A stretch of 64,000 nt of DNA from Idiomarina sp. (GTDB taxonomy: Bacteria > Pseudomonadota > Gammaproteobacteria > Enterobacterales > Alteromonadaceae). Below, one piece after another: positions 1 to 10,759 of this stretch; positions within the stretch are counted from its first letter, which is position 1, and every line of letters starts with the position of its first letter. The notes under the pieces are model-generated. The model had not been told where the DNA came from, made no database searches, and saw nothing but the letters and a program-made list of their open reading frames with translations. The position numbers and the translations under genes were made by a program. The DNA lies in assembly GCA_022565355.1 (NCBI GenBank), contig JAIUMU010000003.1, forward strand, positions 392,616 through 456,615, read 5' to 3'.

Positions 1-849
<849 letters not shown>

Positions 850-868
850 TTGAACGGGAGGGTTTGGA

Positions 869-1297
869 ATGGCGGTATCCACAGTACATCTGGATGTAGT
901 AAGCGCTGAAGATAAGTTATTCTCAGGCGATGTACGTTCTATTACGGTGACGGCTGCAGAGGGTGAAATGGGTATTTTACCTAAGCACACTCCGTTGTTA
1001 ACCGCCTTGAAACCGGGCATGATTCGTTTGGTAACGGATTCAGGTGACGAAGAGTTGTTTTACGTGGCCGGTGGTATTATGGAAGTGCAACCTGATGTTG
1101 TAACTATCCTATCTGATACTGCTGTGCGCGGTGGTGACCTAGACGAGCAAGCAATCGAACTTTCGATTAAAGAAGCTCGTGAGGCTATCGCTCACTCTTC
1201 GCCTGATATGTCGTATGCAGAAGCTGCAGCCGAACTATCTCGTGCCATTGCTCAGTTGCGTGTATTGCAACAAGTACGCAAAAAACGTGGCAAGTAA
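869..1297 (+). CDS. atpC: F1 ATP synthase subunit epsilon
   Basis: Epsilon subunit of the F1 central stalk, which couples rotation to catalysis and inhibits ATP hydrolysis. The 142-residue protein has the usual length and domain order: an N-terminal beta sandwich ([38 protein letters not shown]) and a C-terminal helical hairpin rich in Ala and Glu (residues about 90-142, ending in a basic QVRKKRGK). A GGGAGG Shine-Dalgarno sequence precedes the ATG. It is the last gene of the atp operon and is followed by a strong terminator. Confidence 0.97.
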   Translation: MAVSTVHLDVVSAEDKLFSGDVRSITVTAAEGEMGILPKHTPLLTALKPGMIRLVTDSGDEELFYVAGGIMEVQPDVVTILSDTAVRGGDLDEQAIELSIKEAREAIAHSSPDMSYAEAAAELSRAIAQLRVLQQVRKKRGK

Positions 1298-1328
1298 TTA
1301 GGTTCGCAAAGGCGTTCAACCAATCAGA

Positions 1329-1356
1329 AAGCCCGGCTTATTTGCCGGGCTTTTTT
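1329..1356 (+). terminator. Rho-independent terminator of the atp operon
   Basis: The arms AAGCCCGGC and GCCGGGCTT enclose a short T-rich loop and run into six T residues. This is a textbook intrinsic terminator 32 bases after the atpC stop codon. Confidence 0.93.
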
Positions 1357-1474
1357 ATGCTTATCACTTTCCTAACATTACCTAGCTAAATTGCCCGTTT
1401 CGAACCGCTATAAACACTGGTAAACTACGCGTTACATTGAAGTAAACTTATTCGCTTATTGCAAGGAAAGGCGC

Positions 1475-2866
1475 ATGCCCTCACCTGTATTAAATGTAGT
1501 TGTTCTTGCTGCTGGCAAAGGCACAAGAATGCGCTCAAATTTACCGAAAGTTTTGCATCCGGTAGCGCAAAAGCCGATGGTGCAACATGTTCTTGATACC
1601 GCCTTATTAATTGGCGCTCAGCAATTGCAGTTAGTGTACGGCCATGGGGCCGAGCAGTTGCAAGCGCATTTGGCTGATTTTTCCCAGCAACACGGGGTAA
1701 ACTGGGTTGAGCAGGCCGAGCAGTTAGGCACCGGCCACGCCGTTCAGCAGGTTATCCCCCATATTACCGATAACGACACCGTGCTCATTCTGTACGGAGA
1801 TGTTCCCCTTACCCGCCCAGAAACACTGCAAAATTTGTTAGCCGCGAAGGCAGATAACGCCCTTGCGCTACTTACCGTTACCTTACCGGACCCAACAGGT
1901 TATGGCCGCATTGTGCGCGCCAGTAACGGTGCCATTACCGGCATTGTTGAGCATAAAGATGCCAGCGCAGAGCAGCACTTAATTACTGAAGTGAATACCG
2001 GCATGATGGCCGCTGATGGCAAGGCGTTAAAGCGTTGGTTAAGCCAACTGGATAACAACAATGTGCAGGGTGAATATTATTTAACCGATATCGTAGCGAT
2101 GGCAGCGGCCGAAGGTGTACACATTGCCAGCAGCCAACCCGCGGAAATTGCTGAAGTTGAAGGTGCCAATAATCGGGTGCAGTTGGCCGCCTTAGAGCGT
2201 GCTTACCAGCGCCGTAAAGCTGATGAGCTGATGATTGCCGGCGCTACCTTAATGGACCCAGCACGCATTGATGTGCGCGGTAACGTAAGCGTTGGTGAAG
2301 ATGTGGTGATCGATATCAACGTAGTGCTTGAAGGCAATGTAAGCATTGGTGATGGCGCGGTAATTGAACCGAACTGTGTAATTCGCGATAGCGTTATTGG
2401 CGCCGGTGCCCGCATTAAGGCGAACTCCGTGCTGGAAGGCGCAGAAGTAGGCAATAGCGCCCAAGCAGGCCCATTTGCCCGCTTACGCCCCGGCACTAAG
2501 CTTGGCGAAGGTGCGGCAATTGGTAACTTTGTGGAAGTGAAAAACACCGTGTTTGGCATGGGCGCGAAAGCCGGCCATTTATCCTACCTTGGCGATGCTG
2601 AAATTGGCGCTGGGGCGAACATTGGTGCGGGAACCATTACCTGCAACTATGATGGTGTGAACAAACATAAAACGGCTATTGGCGCCGGGGCCTTTATTGG
2701 CTCTAACAGTTCTTTGGTAGCGCCAGTAACCATAGGCAGCATGGCTACCACTGGCGCCGGCTCGGTAGTTACCAGCAATGTAGCCGATAATGAATTGGCT
2801 GTAGGCAGAGCGAAACAACGGAATATAGCTGGGTGGAAACGGCCCGTGAAAAAGGATAACAAATAA
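1475..2866 (+). CDS. glmU: Bifunctional GlcNAc-1-P uridyltransferase / GlcN-1-P acetyltransferase
   Basis: Makes UDP-N-acetylglucosamine from glucosamine-1-phosphate in two steps, supplying peptidoglycan and LPS synthesis. The 463 residues show an N-terminal nucleotidyltransferase domain with the signature [19 protein letters not shown] (residues 11-29), and a C-terminal left-handed beta helix of hexapeptide repeats (from about residue 255) containing the acetyltransferase segment [24 protein letters not shown]. An AAGGAAAGG Shine-Dalgarno fixes the ATG. glmS starts one base after its stop, so the two are co-translated. Confidence 0.98.
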   Translation: MPSPVLNVVVLAAGKGTRMRSNLPKVLHPVAQKPMVQHVLDTALLIGAQQLQLVYGHGAEQLQAHLADFSQQHGVNWVEQAEQLGTGHAVQQVIPHITDNDTVLILYGDVPLTRPETLQNLLAAKADNALALLTVTLPDPTGYGRIVRASNGAITGIVEHKDASAEQHLITEVNTGMMAADGKALKRWLSQLDNNNVQGEYYLTDIVAMAAAEGVHIASSQPAEIAEVEGANNRVQLAALERAYQRRKADELMIAGATLMDPARIDVRGNVSVGEDVVIDINVVLEGNVSIGDGAVIEPNCVIRDSVIGAGARIKANSVLEGAEVGNSAQAGPFARLRPGTKLGEGAAIGNFVEVKNTVFGMGAKAGHLSYLGDAEIGAGANIGAGTITCNYDGVNKHKTAIGAGAFIGSNSSLVAPVTIGSMATTGAGSVVTSNVADNELAVGRAKQRNIAGWKRPVKKDNK

Positions 2867-2867
2867 C

Positions 2868-4697
2868 ATGTGTGGAATTGTTGGAGCAACTGCAGAGCGC
2901 AGAGTAGCGGGTATTTTATTAGAAGGCCTGCGCCGCCTTGAGTATCGCGGTTATGATTCAGCGGGTATGGCGCTTATGAATGATAGCGGCCTGCACCAGG
3001 TGCGCCGAGTAGGCAAAGTACAAGCCTTAGCGGATGCTTTAGAAGAAACTGGCTTGAACGGCTTTAGCGGTATTGCGCATACGCGCTGGGCTACCCATGG
3101 TGGCGTTACCGAAGCGAACGCACACCCGCATTTCTCTAATGGCACGCTTGCGGTAGTACACAACGGCATTATTGAAAATCACGAGAGTTTGCGCAGCAAA
3201 CTACAAGCCTTAGGCTACGTGTTTACCTCGCAAACCGATACCGAAGTAATTTGCCATTTAATGCATCATGAGTTGAAAAGCACCGATAGCCTGCTGGCAG
3301 CCTTGCAAGCTACAGTGAAGCAATTAGACGGCGCTTACGGCACGGTAATTATGGATAAGCGCAAGCCAGGAGAACTGGTAGTGGCGCGCTCTGGCAGCCC
3401 GTTGGTTATTGGGCTTGGTATCGGTGAAAACTTCATTGCTTCCGATCAATTGGCATTGTTGCCAGTTACGCGCAATTTTATCTACCTTGAAGAAGGCGAT
3501 GTAGCCGCAGTAACCCGGGAATCGGTGCAGATTTTTGATAGCGCTGGGCAGCCGGTAGAGCGCGAGCAAGTAACTTCCGATCTGCAATATGATGCCGGTG
3601 GTAAAGGCGAATATCGCCATTACATGCTGAAAGAAATTCATGAGCAACCGATTGCAGTGCGTAACACGTTAGAGGGCCGCATTAGTAGCGATGAGATATT
3701 TACCGAAGCCTTTGGTGAAAACGCGGCAGAAATTTTCCAAGGTATCCGCCATGTGCAAATTATTGCTTGTGGCACCAGTTACCATGCCGGCATGGTGGCC
3801 CGCTATTGGCTAGAAGCCTACGCTGGGGTTTCCTGTAATGTAGAAATTGCGTCTGAGTTCCGTTATCGCACCTCGCACGTGTTCCCAGGCAGCTTGTTGC
3901 TTACTATTTCGCAATCAGGCGAAACCGCCGATACCTTGGCCGCGCTGCGTTTAGCAAAAACACTTGGCTACCGGGCAAGCTTAACCATTTGTAACGTGGC
4001 TACCTCATCGATGGTGCGGGAATCAGATTTGGCATTCCTAACCCGAGCAGGTGCTGAAATTGGTGTTGCTTCTACCAAAGCATTTACCACCCAGTTGGTT
4101 GGCTTATTAATGCTCGTTAGTGCGCTAGGCCGCTTTAATGGCATGGGAAAAGCGATGCAAACACGCATTGCGCATGCGCTGGCTACCCTGCCCACCAAGC
4201 TAGAACAGGCATTGAAGATTACCGATGAAATTGAAGAGCTGGCGGAAGAGTTTGCCGATAAAGAACACAGCTTGTTCTTAGGCCGTGGCGATCAATATCC
4301 GATTGCTATGGAAGGTGCGTTAAAACTCAAAGAAATTAGCTACATTCATGCTGAGGCCTATGCTGCCGGTGAGCTGAAACATGGCCCGTTGGCGTTGATT
4401 GATGCAGAAATGCCAGTAATCGTGGTAGCACCAAACAACGAGCTACTGGAAAAGCTGAAATCGAACGTAGAAGAAGTGCGCGCGCGCGGCGGCATCATGT
4501 ATGTGTTTGCTGATAAAGATGCACACTTCAAAAGCGATGAAACCATGCGCGTAATCAACCTTGATCACGTAGATGAAATTGTAGCGCCCATCGTATACAC
4601 CCTGCCGTTGCAGCTACTTAGCTACTACGTAGCCATTATTAAGGGCACCGATGTAGATCAGCCGCGCAATTTGGCGAAATCGGTAACGGTGGAATAA
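2868..4697 (+). CDS. glmS: Glutamine--fructose-6-phosphate aminotransferase (isomerizing)
   Basis: Catalyses the first step of hexosamine synthesis, fructose-6-phosphate plus glutamine to glucosamine-6-phosphate. The start [12 protein letters not shown] leaves Cys as residue 2, the N-terminal nucleophile of the class II glutaminase domain. Two SIS sugar-isomerase domains follow ([30 protein letters not shown], and [20 protein letters not shown]). It ends with [11 protein letters not shown] as in typical 609-residue GlmS proteins. No glmS ribozyme is visible upstream, as expected for a Gram-negative genome where it follows glmU directly. Confidence 0.98.
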   Translation: MCGIVGATAERRVAGILLEGLRRLEYRGYDSAGMALMNDSGLHQVRRVGKVQALADALEETGLNGFSGIAHTRWATHGGVTEANAHPHFSNGTLAVVHNGIIENHESLRSKLQALGYVFTSQTDTEVICHLMHHELKSTDSLLAALQATVKQLDGAYGTVIMDKRKPGELVVARSGSPLVIGLGIGENFIASDQLALLPVTRNFIYLEEGDVAAVTRESVQIFDSAGQPVEREQVTSDLQYDAGGKGEYRHYMLKEIHEQPIAVRNTLEGRISSDEIFTEAFGENAAEIFQGIRHVQIIACGTSYHAGMVARYWLEAYAGVSCNVEIASEFRYRTSHVFPGSLLLTISQSGETADTLAALRLAKTLGYRASLTICNVATSSMVRESDLAFLTRAGAEIGVASTKAFTTQLVGLLMLVSALGRFNGMGKAMQTRIAHALATLPTKLEQALKITDEIEELAEEFADKEHSLFLGRGDQYPIAMEGALKLKEISYIHAEAYAAGELKHGPLALIDAEMPVIVVAPNNELLEKLKSNVEEVRARGGIMYVFADKDAHFKSDETMRVINLDHVDEIVAPIVYTLPLQLLSYYVAIIKGTDVDQPRNLAKSVTVE

Positions 4698-4714
4698 CAG
4701 CTATTGATTGGAAG

Positions 4715-4739
4715 AAAAGGGCCGAAAGGCCCTTTTTTT
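4715..4739 (+). terminator. Rho-independent terminator of glmUS
   Basis: AAAAGGGCC, a GAAA tetraloop and GGCCCTTTT followed by more T residues form an intrinsic terminator 18 bases after the glmS stop. Confidence 0.93.
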
Positions 4740-4816
4740 ATGGGTGAAGAAGCTAAGGTCTATTTACCGGCAGGCTACGTAATAACGAGAGCGCTATTCA
4801 CATTAAGGAATATCTA

Positions 4817-5446
4817 GTGAACAAGTTATCGTTAATAAGTGTGTTGGGAATTGTACTATTGGGCTTTGCAGGTATGGCTATGGCAACGGAAGAACCTAAG
4901 TATGAAGTGCTTGAACAAAAAGGTGATGTTGAGCTGAGGCTCTATGAGCCAATGCTTGTAGCAGAAACCTGGGTGAGTGGCTCTATGAGTGATGCTTCGG
5001 GGAGAGGTTTTCGCTTAATAGCTGATTTCATTTTTGGTAACAACACATCGGCTACCGGTGTGAGTGAAGATATTGCGATGACAACGCCCGTTACCATGCA
5101 GGCCGAAGCTGAAACGATTAGCATGACAGCGCCGGTTACCATGGAGCAGTACGAGGGGCGCTGGCGGGTGCATTTTGTGATGCCAAGTGAGTATACCTAC
5201 GAAACATTACCGAAGCCGAACAACCCACAGGTACAGATACGGCAAATTCCAGCTAAAAAATATGCGGTAATTCGTTTCTCGGGTTTTGCTGGCGAGCGAA
5301 AAGCTACTGAAAAAACTGCGGATTTGTTGGTATGGATGCAGGAAAATAACTTAACTCCTAGCGGAAACCCGGAGGTGGCCCGATACGATCCTCCATGGCG
5401 GCTTCCGTTCTTTCGCCGTAATGAAGTTATGATTGCCTACCAATAA
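4817..5446 (+). CDS. Secreted SOUL/HEBP family protein
   Basis: A 209-residue exported protein of the SOUL heme-binding family. A GTG start lies 6 bases after AAGGAA. An N-terminal signal peptide (residues 1-23, cleavage near AMATEE) precedes the SOUL core: EPKYEVLEQKGDVELRLYEP, the FRLIADFIFGNN segment, two TMTAPVTM-type motifs (MTTPVTMQ and MTAPVTME), and YTYETLPKPNNPQVQIRQIP. Family members bind heme or related tetrapyrroles, but their bacterial role is unclear, so heme binding is inferred from family only. The gene appears monocistronic, between the glmS terminator and the peptidase gene. Confidence 0.88.
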   Translation: MNKLSLISVLGIVLLGFAGMAMATEEPKYEVLEQKGDVELRLYEPMLVAETWVSGSMSDASGRGFRLIADFIFGNNTSATGVSEDIAMTTPVTMQAEAETISMTAPVTMEQYEGRWRVHFVMPSEYTYETLPKPNNPQVQIRQIPAKKYAVIRFSGFAGERKATEKTADLLVWMQENNLTPSGNPEVARYDPPWRLPFFRRNEVMIAYQ

Positions 5447-5569
5447 GCGCTACAGTGGTTTTGCAGCTCAGGTATGGCGCTCGATTCCTGCGCCTAATTG
5501 CATAGGCTTTGTACCATTAGTTTGTTATCTTATTGCAACAAAATAACAACACTTGGAGAGCCACCACTC

Positions 5570-7717
5570 ATGAAATATGCGATTCCGTTACTTACGGCTG
5601 CGCTGCTTACTGCTTGCAGTGAAGCGCCTGCCCCTGCCGATACTTCTGCAAGTTCCGGCCCTAACTTAACCTACCCTGAAACCCGCATGGGTGAAGTGGT
5701 GGATACTTATTTTGGCCAGCAAGTTGCCGATCCGTATCGTTGGTTGGAAGACGATCGAAGTGAAGAAACTGGCGCTTGGGTGAAAGCGCAGAATGAGCTT
5801 ACGTTCTCATATTTAGAGCAAATCCCGTATCGGGCTGATATTCGTGAGCGGTTAGAAGATTCTTGGAACTTTGAGCGCTTGGGTGCGCCGTTTAAAGAAG
5901 GCGATTACACCTATTTTTACCGCAATGATGGTTTGCAAAATCAGTTTGTATTGTATCGCCAAAAAGATGATGGCGAGCCAGAGGTATTTTTAGATCCGAA
6001 CACCTTTAGCGATGATGGCACTACCTCTTTGGCTACGATGAGCTTTTCCCGCGATGGTAGTTTGGCGGCGTACGCGATTTCCGAAGGTGGCAGTGATTGG
6101 CGCAAAATTATTGTAATTGATGCTGAAACTGGTGAGCAAATTGGTGATGTGCTGGAAGATATTAAATTCAGTGGTATTAGCTGGGTAGGTAACGAAGGTT
6201 TCTATTACTCTAGCTATGATAAGCCAGATGGTAGCCAGCTTTCGGCCATGACCGAGCAACACAAGCTGTATTATCACCAGCTCAATACCCCGCAATCACA
6301 AGATCAAGTAGTGTTTGGTGCAGCACCGGGCGAAGAGCATCGTTACGTGGGTGCTAGTGTAACGCGCGATAATCGTTATTTATTAGTATCCGCTTCGGTA
6401 TCTACTTCGGGTAATAAATTGTTTATCAAAGATTTAGAAAACTCAGAAGCGGGCTTTACGGCGATTGTAGATACGCCGGAAAATGATGTGAACTTCCTTA
6501 CCTCCGATGGCGATCAGCTGTTCTTCCTTACCAACCGCGATGCACCAAATCGCCGGGTAGTGATGGCAAATGCGGCGAACCCGCAGCCAGAGCATTGGCA
6601 GGAAATTATTCCAGAAACTGAGCATGTACTGCGCGCCAGCACAGGTGCAGGCTTCGTATTTGCAAACTACATTGTGGATGCCGTTGCCAAAGTGCAGCAA
6701 TACGATTTTTCTGGTGAGTTGGTTCGCGAAATTGAGTTGCCAGGTGTTGGTAGCGCGGGCGGCTTTGGCGGCAAGCCAGATGCAGAAGAGTTGTACTTTA
6801 GCTTTGCTAATTATATTACCCCAGGCAGCATCTATAAGTTTGATCCACAAAGCGGTGCAAGTGAGCTGTATAACAGCCCAGAAACCAACTTTGATCCAGC
6901 GAACTATACTTCGGAGCAGGTGTTTTATACTTCTAAAGACGGCACGCGCATTCCGATGATTATTAGCTATCGCAATGATGTTGAGCGGGATGGCAGCAAC
7001 CCAACCATTCTGTATGGTTATGGCGGCTTTAATATTAGCTTAACGCCTTCCTTTAGTGTGGCGAATGCGGCATGGATGGATATGGGCGGCATTTATGCAG
7101 TAGCCAACATTCGTGGTGGCGGTGAATACGGCAGAGCATGGCATGATGCGGGCCGTCAGTTAAATCGCCAAAACGTGTTTGATGATTTTATTGCTGCGGG
7201 TGAATACCTGATTGAGCAAAACTATACGAGCAGCAATAAGCTGGCGATTCGTGGTGGTTCAAACGGTGGTTTGCTGGTGGCGGCAGTATCTACCCAGCGC
7301 CCAGAGCTATTTCAAGTAGCGATTCCGGCGGTAGGGGTGCTGGATATGTTGCGCTACCATACCTTCACGGCTGGCGCTGGTTGGGCGCATGATTACGGCA
7401 CTGCTGAGCAAAGCGAAGAAATGTTTGCATATTTGCTTGATTATTCGCCGGTGCATAATGTGCGTGAAGGCGTAAACCATCCTGCAACTATGGTAACTAC
7501 GGCTGATCATGATGATCGGGTAGTGCCTGCGCATTCATTCAAATATGCAGCTGAACTGCAAGCGAAAGATGGCGGTGAAAATCCGCAATTGATTCGTATT
7601 GATGTGAACGCAGGCCACGGTGCGGGTATGCCTGTATCGATGGTAATTGACCAAGCCGCGGATGTATTTTCGTTCATTTTATACAACATGGGCTATAACG
7701 AGTTGCCACGTCAGTAA
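5570..7717 (+). CDS. Prolyl oligopeptidase family lipoprotein (S9A)
   Basis: Serine peptidase that cuts short peptides after proline. The chosen ATG follows GGAGAG and gives [19 protein letters not shown], a lipoprotein signal with lipobox LLTAC, so the 715-residue enzyme is probably tethered in the periplasm or outer membrane. An N-terminal seven-bladed propeller (about residues 90-430) is followed by the alpha/beta hydrolase domain. The catalytic triad is visible: Ser564 in GGSNGG, Asp649 in DHDDRVV and His683 in AGHGAG. The open frame extends 24 residues upstream, but that extension has no ribosome-binding site and would bury the signal peptide. Confidence 0.95.
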   Translation: MKYAIPLLTAALLTACSEAPAPADTSASSGPNLTYPETRMGEVVDTYFGQQVADPYRWLEDDRSEETGAWVKAQNELTFSYLEQIPYRADIRERLEDSWNFERLGAPFKEGDYTYFYRNDGLQNQFVLYRQKDDGEPEVFLDPNTFSDDGTTSLATMSFSRDGSLAAYAISEGGSDWRKIIVIDAETGEQIGDVLEDIKFSGISWVGNEGFYYSSYDKPDGSQLSAMTEQHKLYYHQLNTPQSQDQVVFGAAPGEEHRYVGASVTRDNRYLLVSASVSTSGNKLFIKDLENSEAGFTAIVDTPENDVNFLTSDGDQLFFLTNRDAPNRRVVMANAANPQPEHWQEIIPETEHVLRASTGAGFVFANYIVDAVAKVQQYDFSGELVREIELPGVGSAGGFGGKPDAEELYFSFANYITPGSIYKFDPQSGASELYNSPETNFDPANYTSEQVFYTSKDGTRIPMIISYRNDVERDGSNPTILYGYGGFNISLTPSFSVANAAWMDMGGIYAVANIRGGGEYGRAWHDAGRQLNRQNVFDDFIAAGEYLIEQNYTSSNKLAIRGGSNGGLLVAAVSTQRPELFQVAIPAVGVLDMLRYHTFTAGAGWAHDYGTAEQSEEMFAYLLDYSPVHNVREGVNHPATMVTTADHDDRVVPAHSFKYAAELQAKDGGENPQLIRIDVNAGHGAGMPVSMVIDQAADVFSFILYNMGYNELPRQ

Positions 7718-7743
7718 ACGATAAGCGTAGGCTAAAGCTATTG

Positions 7744-7770
7744 GGCCGTACTGAAAAGTACGGCCTTTTT
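7744..7770 (+). terminator. Rho-independent terminator of the prolyl oligopeptidase gene
   Basis: GGCCGTACT, GAAA loop and AGTACGGCC followed by five T residues. It sits between convergent genes. The minus-strand reading has no T run, so it probably serves mainly the plus-strand gene. Confidence 0.9.
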
Positions 7771-7805
7771 AATGGGTTTCTAAGTGGCGAAATTAACTTG
7801 AAACG

Positions 7806-8771
7806 TTAGTTGGGTAACCCGATAAAGGCACCCCGATTGCGGCGCACAACAGCGCTCATGAATGCCGCGAATTGCTCAGCATCACCCCAACGTTCCCGGT
7901 GAAAGCCTACACCATGAATACGCCAGCGCGGTTGCCCATCGGGGCCACGATTTAGTTCGGTGATTTCGATCACGATGTCATCAAGGGTGCCCGGGCGAAA
8001 ATCATCGCCAAATACATACATGCTTACCTTGCCCTGTTGATTGCGATACAGCCTTAGTGCCCGCTTCATCCCTACTTCTGGGGCACTGCCACCGCCACGA
8101 AAGTTTTGTAAGCCCGCGATAGCTCTACGGCGCATGCTTTCGGAATCGTTTAACCAACGCCCTGCTTGGGCGCTGCCGAACATGAAATCACCATCAGCCG
8201 ACATAATTTGAAAGCCTTTTAGCTGGGGGTGATTCTTGATTATATCGGCTACAACGCTGGTTACTTGTTGCCAGCCGCGGCCTATTGACATAGACCCTGA
8301 GGTATCGATTACGAATATCACATATTCAGCATCGGTGGGGATGCCTCCCACATTTTCCGAGGGTTGCTCGGGTACGCTTGCCACATTAATGCGTGCCTGT
8401 TCGCGGCGAATTTCTTCGCGCAACGATTGCGCTTGAGCTTGCAGCCGCGCAATGCTCTCTTGTGCCCGCGGAATCGATGCTTCCAATGCTTGTTCCGCGT
8501 CTATCGTATGCGCTGCTTGCGCTTCCGCTGCGGATAAGGTTTCTTGCTTGGCGGTAAGTTCGTCGCTAAGCGTATCTACCCTACTTTGTACTGCCAACAA
8601 TTGCTCGATGCGCACAATTACTTCATCGGCAGAGAGATCGGCGGGCACTTCATTATTTTTCGCCAACAATACCAACAGCACCACGGCCCCAAATGCACAG
8701 GCAATGATATCCAAAAAGGAGAGGTTAAAAATCTCAATAGGCGGCCGTTTCATACGGTTACGTGTTTTCAT
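7806..8771 (-). CDS. ExbD/TolR-like transmembrane helix fused to a vWA domain (second B subunit)
   Basis: Last gene of the putative motor operon; 321 residues. The ATG overlaps the upstream stop as ATGA and has a GAGGGG site 8 bases before it, so I prefer it to the GTG nine bases earlier. Order: short basic N-terminus; one helix beginning FNLSFLDIIACAFGAVVLLV with Asp21 at the position of the ion-coupling Asp of ExbD, TolR and MotB; a coiled coil (about residues 45-130); then a von Willebrand A domain. The MIDAS motif is DTSGS (Asp156, Ser158, Ser160). The usual MIDAS Thr may be replaced in the GGGSAPEVG segment. The family usually uses vWA domains for metal-dependent protein binding. I infer a periplasmic vWA head driven by the inner-membrane motor. 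It resembles the preceding gene but is clearly diverged. Confidence 0.8.
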   Translation of the reverse strand: MKTRNRMKRPPIEIFNLSFLDIIACAFGAVVLLVLLAKNNEVPADLSADEVIVRIEQLLAVQSRVDTLSDELTAKQETLSAAEAQAAHTIDAEQALEASIPRAQESIARLQAQAQSLREEIRREQARINVASVPEQPSENVGGIPTDAEYVIFVIDTSGSMSIGRGWQQVTSVVADIIKNHPQLKGFQIMSADGDFMFGSAQAGRWLNDSESMRRRAIAGLQNFRGGGSAPEVGMKRALRLYRNQQGKVSMYVFGDDFRPGTLDDIVIEITELNRGPDGQPRWRIHGVGFHRERWGDAEQFAAFMSAVVRRNRGAFIGLPN

Positions 8772-9829
8772 TGTGGCCACCCCTCAGAAGGTACGAGTAA
8801 ACGCCCCTGCGTTGCATTGGTCCACTCCCAGTACATGGATGGTGCATAGGGGTCGCCTTCGAGCGGAAGTAAAATCACATTCATGCGAAAGCGCGGGGTA
8901 ATTCTACTAATGGTTGCCACGGTAAGTTGTTGCCGACATTCCGAGCTAATAGTGCGTGATCGCGTAGCCATTGTTCGGCAACGCAAGCTCTGCCCTTCGC
9001 CAAGCGTGGGTAAGCCATCGGTAATGAGATACACATCGGTGATATTGGGGTTGGCGGCCAGTAAAGTTTGCACACCAACTAATAGATTGGTGCCACCATC
9101 GGGCGTTACATTATCGATATCGCGCACCAACGCTTGCATAGCCGCACTATCGCGTGCAGCATTCACATTATTTGCGCCTAACACTTCAGCTGTTTCAGAA
9201 AAACTCACCACGGTAACATTCGCTGCTTCGGGCACTCGTGCTAATAGCCACTTGGCCGTTCGTGCAGTGCGTTGCCATTTCGGCCGTTGCTGGCGCTGGG
9301 CGGGTGTTAACGCCAATGAGCGCAGAATGGCAAGCAAGTTTTCATCCATCATGGATGCGGAGCGATCTAACAGAATACCAATTTGGCGCCCTTCTACTAC
9401 CATGCCGGTAATGTAGTTTTCTTCACCTGTGCCCGCCAGCTCAATGGTGGAATCGGGCGTTTCAATTTGGGCTAAGGCACTCAGCTCTTCTTGTAGTTCA
9501 GCGATAGCGGCAATTTGCTCGGAAACTGCTTGCAGCAATATTTGCTGTTGCTGCAACTGCTCTTGTTGGGCTCGTTCGGAAAGTTGTTGTTCTGTTTGGG
9601 TGAGTTGAATATCGTTAATAATCGAGCTGATTACATCATCAATTTCTTGTTCTGCAGCGGAGGCGGCAGAAAGCTCGGCTTCTAGGCGCGCCAGCTCATC
9701 GCTTGGATCAATGCGGGCAGCGTAGAAATCAAGCAAGATAAAGATCAGAATTACGGCACCAAGGCCACATGCCATTACATCAATGAATGACATGTTGAAA
9801 CCATCGCTAGAGCGGCGCCGCAGTTTCAT
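8768..9829 (-). CDS. ExbD/TolR-like transmembrane helix fused to a vWA domain (first B subunit)
   Basis: A 353-residue protein with the same plan as the next gene. The basic N-terminus is followed by the helix FNMSFIDVMACGLGAVILIF with Asp17 in the FID motif shared with ExbD. Then come a long Gln/Glu-rich coiled coil (about residues 42-122) and a vWA domain. Its MIDAS is complete by eye: Asp155, Ser157 and Ser159 in DRSAS, Thr247 in PDGGTNL and Asp271 in LITDGLP. It starts 6 bases after the TolQ-like gene with no strong Shine-Dalgarno, which suggests translational coupling. Known A5B2 motors use two B subunits per complex, so this and the following protein could form a heterodimer; that is inference. 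Confidence 0.82.
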   Translation of the reverse strand: MKLRRRSSDGFNMSFIDVMACGLGAVILIFILLDFYAARIDPSDELARLEAELSAASAAEQEIDDVISSIINDIQLTQTEQQLSERAQQEQLQQQQILLQAVSEQIAAIAELQEELSALAQIETPDSTIELAGTGEENYITGMVVEGRQIGILLDRSASMMDENLLAILRSLALTPAQRQQRPKWQRTARTAKWLLARVPEAANVTVVSFSETAEVLGANNVNAARDSAAMQALVRDIDNVTPDGGTNLLVGVQTLLAANPNITDVYLITDGLPTLGEGQSLRCRTMATRSRTISSECRQQLTVATISRITPRFRMNVILLPLEGDPYAPSMYWEWTNATQGRLLVPSEGWPQ

Positions 9830-9835
9830 TACTGG

Positions 9836-10609
9836 TTACCGATGCAAATGGGCAAGCAAGCTCTTTTCACACGAGCTTTGAATATTCAGTACCATGGTAT
9901 CTTGGCGGCTGTTCAGTAAATGCATTAAATACATCAGCACCAGTGAAATCAGCAACGCCACCAAGGTAGAGTTGAAGGCTAAACCAAGCGATGCGGTCAT
10001 GCCGGAAATGTCTCCTGCTAGCGCGTCATCAGCTTGTGCCAACGCTTGGCCAATCCCGCGTACCGTACCCACGAAACCAATGCTTGGAATGGCCCAAATC
10101 ATATAACGAATCATGTTGTTGCCGGTTTCTAACTGCGAAGCTACGTTGTCTACCGAGGCGGCAATCGCATCGGCAGCGTGTTGTACATTGCCAGTATGTT
10201 TAAAGCGGCGAATACACATGATCCATGTTGCTAAGGCTGGGTTATCGCGGTACTTGGAGCTTTCCAGCTCGGTGAGGGCGGCATTCACATTCAGTGGTTC
10301 ATTTTTATCATGGCTTTGCAGAAAATCGCGGTTGTAAATGGTTTTTTCATCTACCAATCGCCAAATTTTGTAGCCCATTAAAAAAATGGTAACCAGCATG
10401 AGTGAAATACACACTTGCTGTTCGAAACCGCTGAGCACTACCCAAATTGAGCCTACCGAAAGCGTGCCTTCTTGCGCTACAACTTGGCTTGCCGCAGGGC
10501 GAATTACGCCAGCATACAATAATTGCACGAGCGTAAATGCGATTAACACGGCCAAGCTGCTCACCAGAACCCCTGGGTTCATTGTGGCGCTTTTATTCTT
10601 AATTTCCAT
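9836..10609 (-). CDS. TolQ/ExbB/MotA-like ion-channel subunit (motor A subunit)
   Basis: A 257-residue inner-membrane protein. Hydrophobic segments lie at about residues 13-33, 65-85, 168-190 and 205-232. The last two carry the family hallmark: PSIGFVGTVRGIGQAL, then GMTASLGLAFNSTLVALLIS, matching the pore-lining helices of TolQ/ExbB/MotA. These proteins form a pentamer around two ExbD-like helices and convert proton or sodium flow into rotation or force. AGGAGCAGGGC precedes the ATG. Two ExbD-like vWA proteins follow immediately, which makes a complete A+B motor core. It is more divergent than the TolQ or ExbB of the Ton/Tol systems, and no tonB or tolA gene is nearby. Confidence 0.88.
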   Translation of the reverse strand: MEIKNKSATMNPGVLVSSLAVLIAFTLVQLLYAGVIRPAASQVVAQEGTLSVGSIWVVLSGFEQQVCISLMLVTIFLMGYKIWRLVDEKTIYNRDFLQSHDKNEPLNVNAALTELESSKYRDNPALATWIMCIRRFKHTGNVQHAADAIAASVDNVASQLETGNNMIRYMIWAIPSIGFVGTVRGIGQALAQADDALAGDISGMTASLGLAFNSTLVALLISLVLMYLMHLLNSRQDTMVLNIQSSCEKSLLAHLHR

Positions 10610-10644
10610 GCCCTGCTCCTTTAGTTGGGTACGTGATTATTCCG

Positions 10645-10758
10645 TTATATATTAATCGGAAAATCTTGTGGCGCATCAAGTGATACAAAATAGGCCGCAG
10701 CTGTGGCTGTAGCGAGTAGTAGCACAATGCCGATAATAATTGCTGTACGTTTTTTCAT
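10645..10758 (-). CDS. 37-residue membrane micropeptide in the motor operon
   Basis: A small gene lying between the PEGA/SUMF1 gene and the TolQ-like gene. It reads MKKRTAIIIGIVLLLATATA, then AAYFVSLDAPQDFPINI. It has a basic start, one hydrophobic helix (about residues 6-25) and a short polar tail. CAGGAG lies 6 bases before the ATG, which begins only 2 bases after the preceding stop codon, and the TolQ-like gene starts 35 bases further on. Good ribosome-binding sites and tight packing support a real gene. I do not recognise it. A single-pass accessory of the motor, or a signal-anchored periplasmic tail, is possible. Confidence 0.7.
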   Translation of the reverse strand: MKKRTAIIIGIVLLLATATAAAYFVSLDAPQDFPINI

Positions 10759-10759
10759 A

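Noticed and set aside
7806..10609. Zorya anti-phage system, because of a MotA-like gene next to MotB-like genes
   Set aside because: The B-type proteins end in vWA domains rather than a peptidoglycan-binding OmpA-like domain, there are two of them, and no ZorC, ZorD or ZorE helicase/nuclease gene is present.
7806..10609. Ordinary Ton or Tol energy-transducing locus
   Set aside because: No TonB, TolA, TolB or Pal is encoded, and the B subunits are much larger than ExbD/TolR with added coiled coil and vWA domains.
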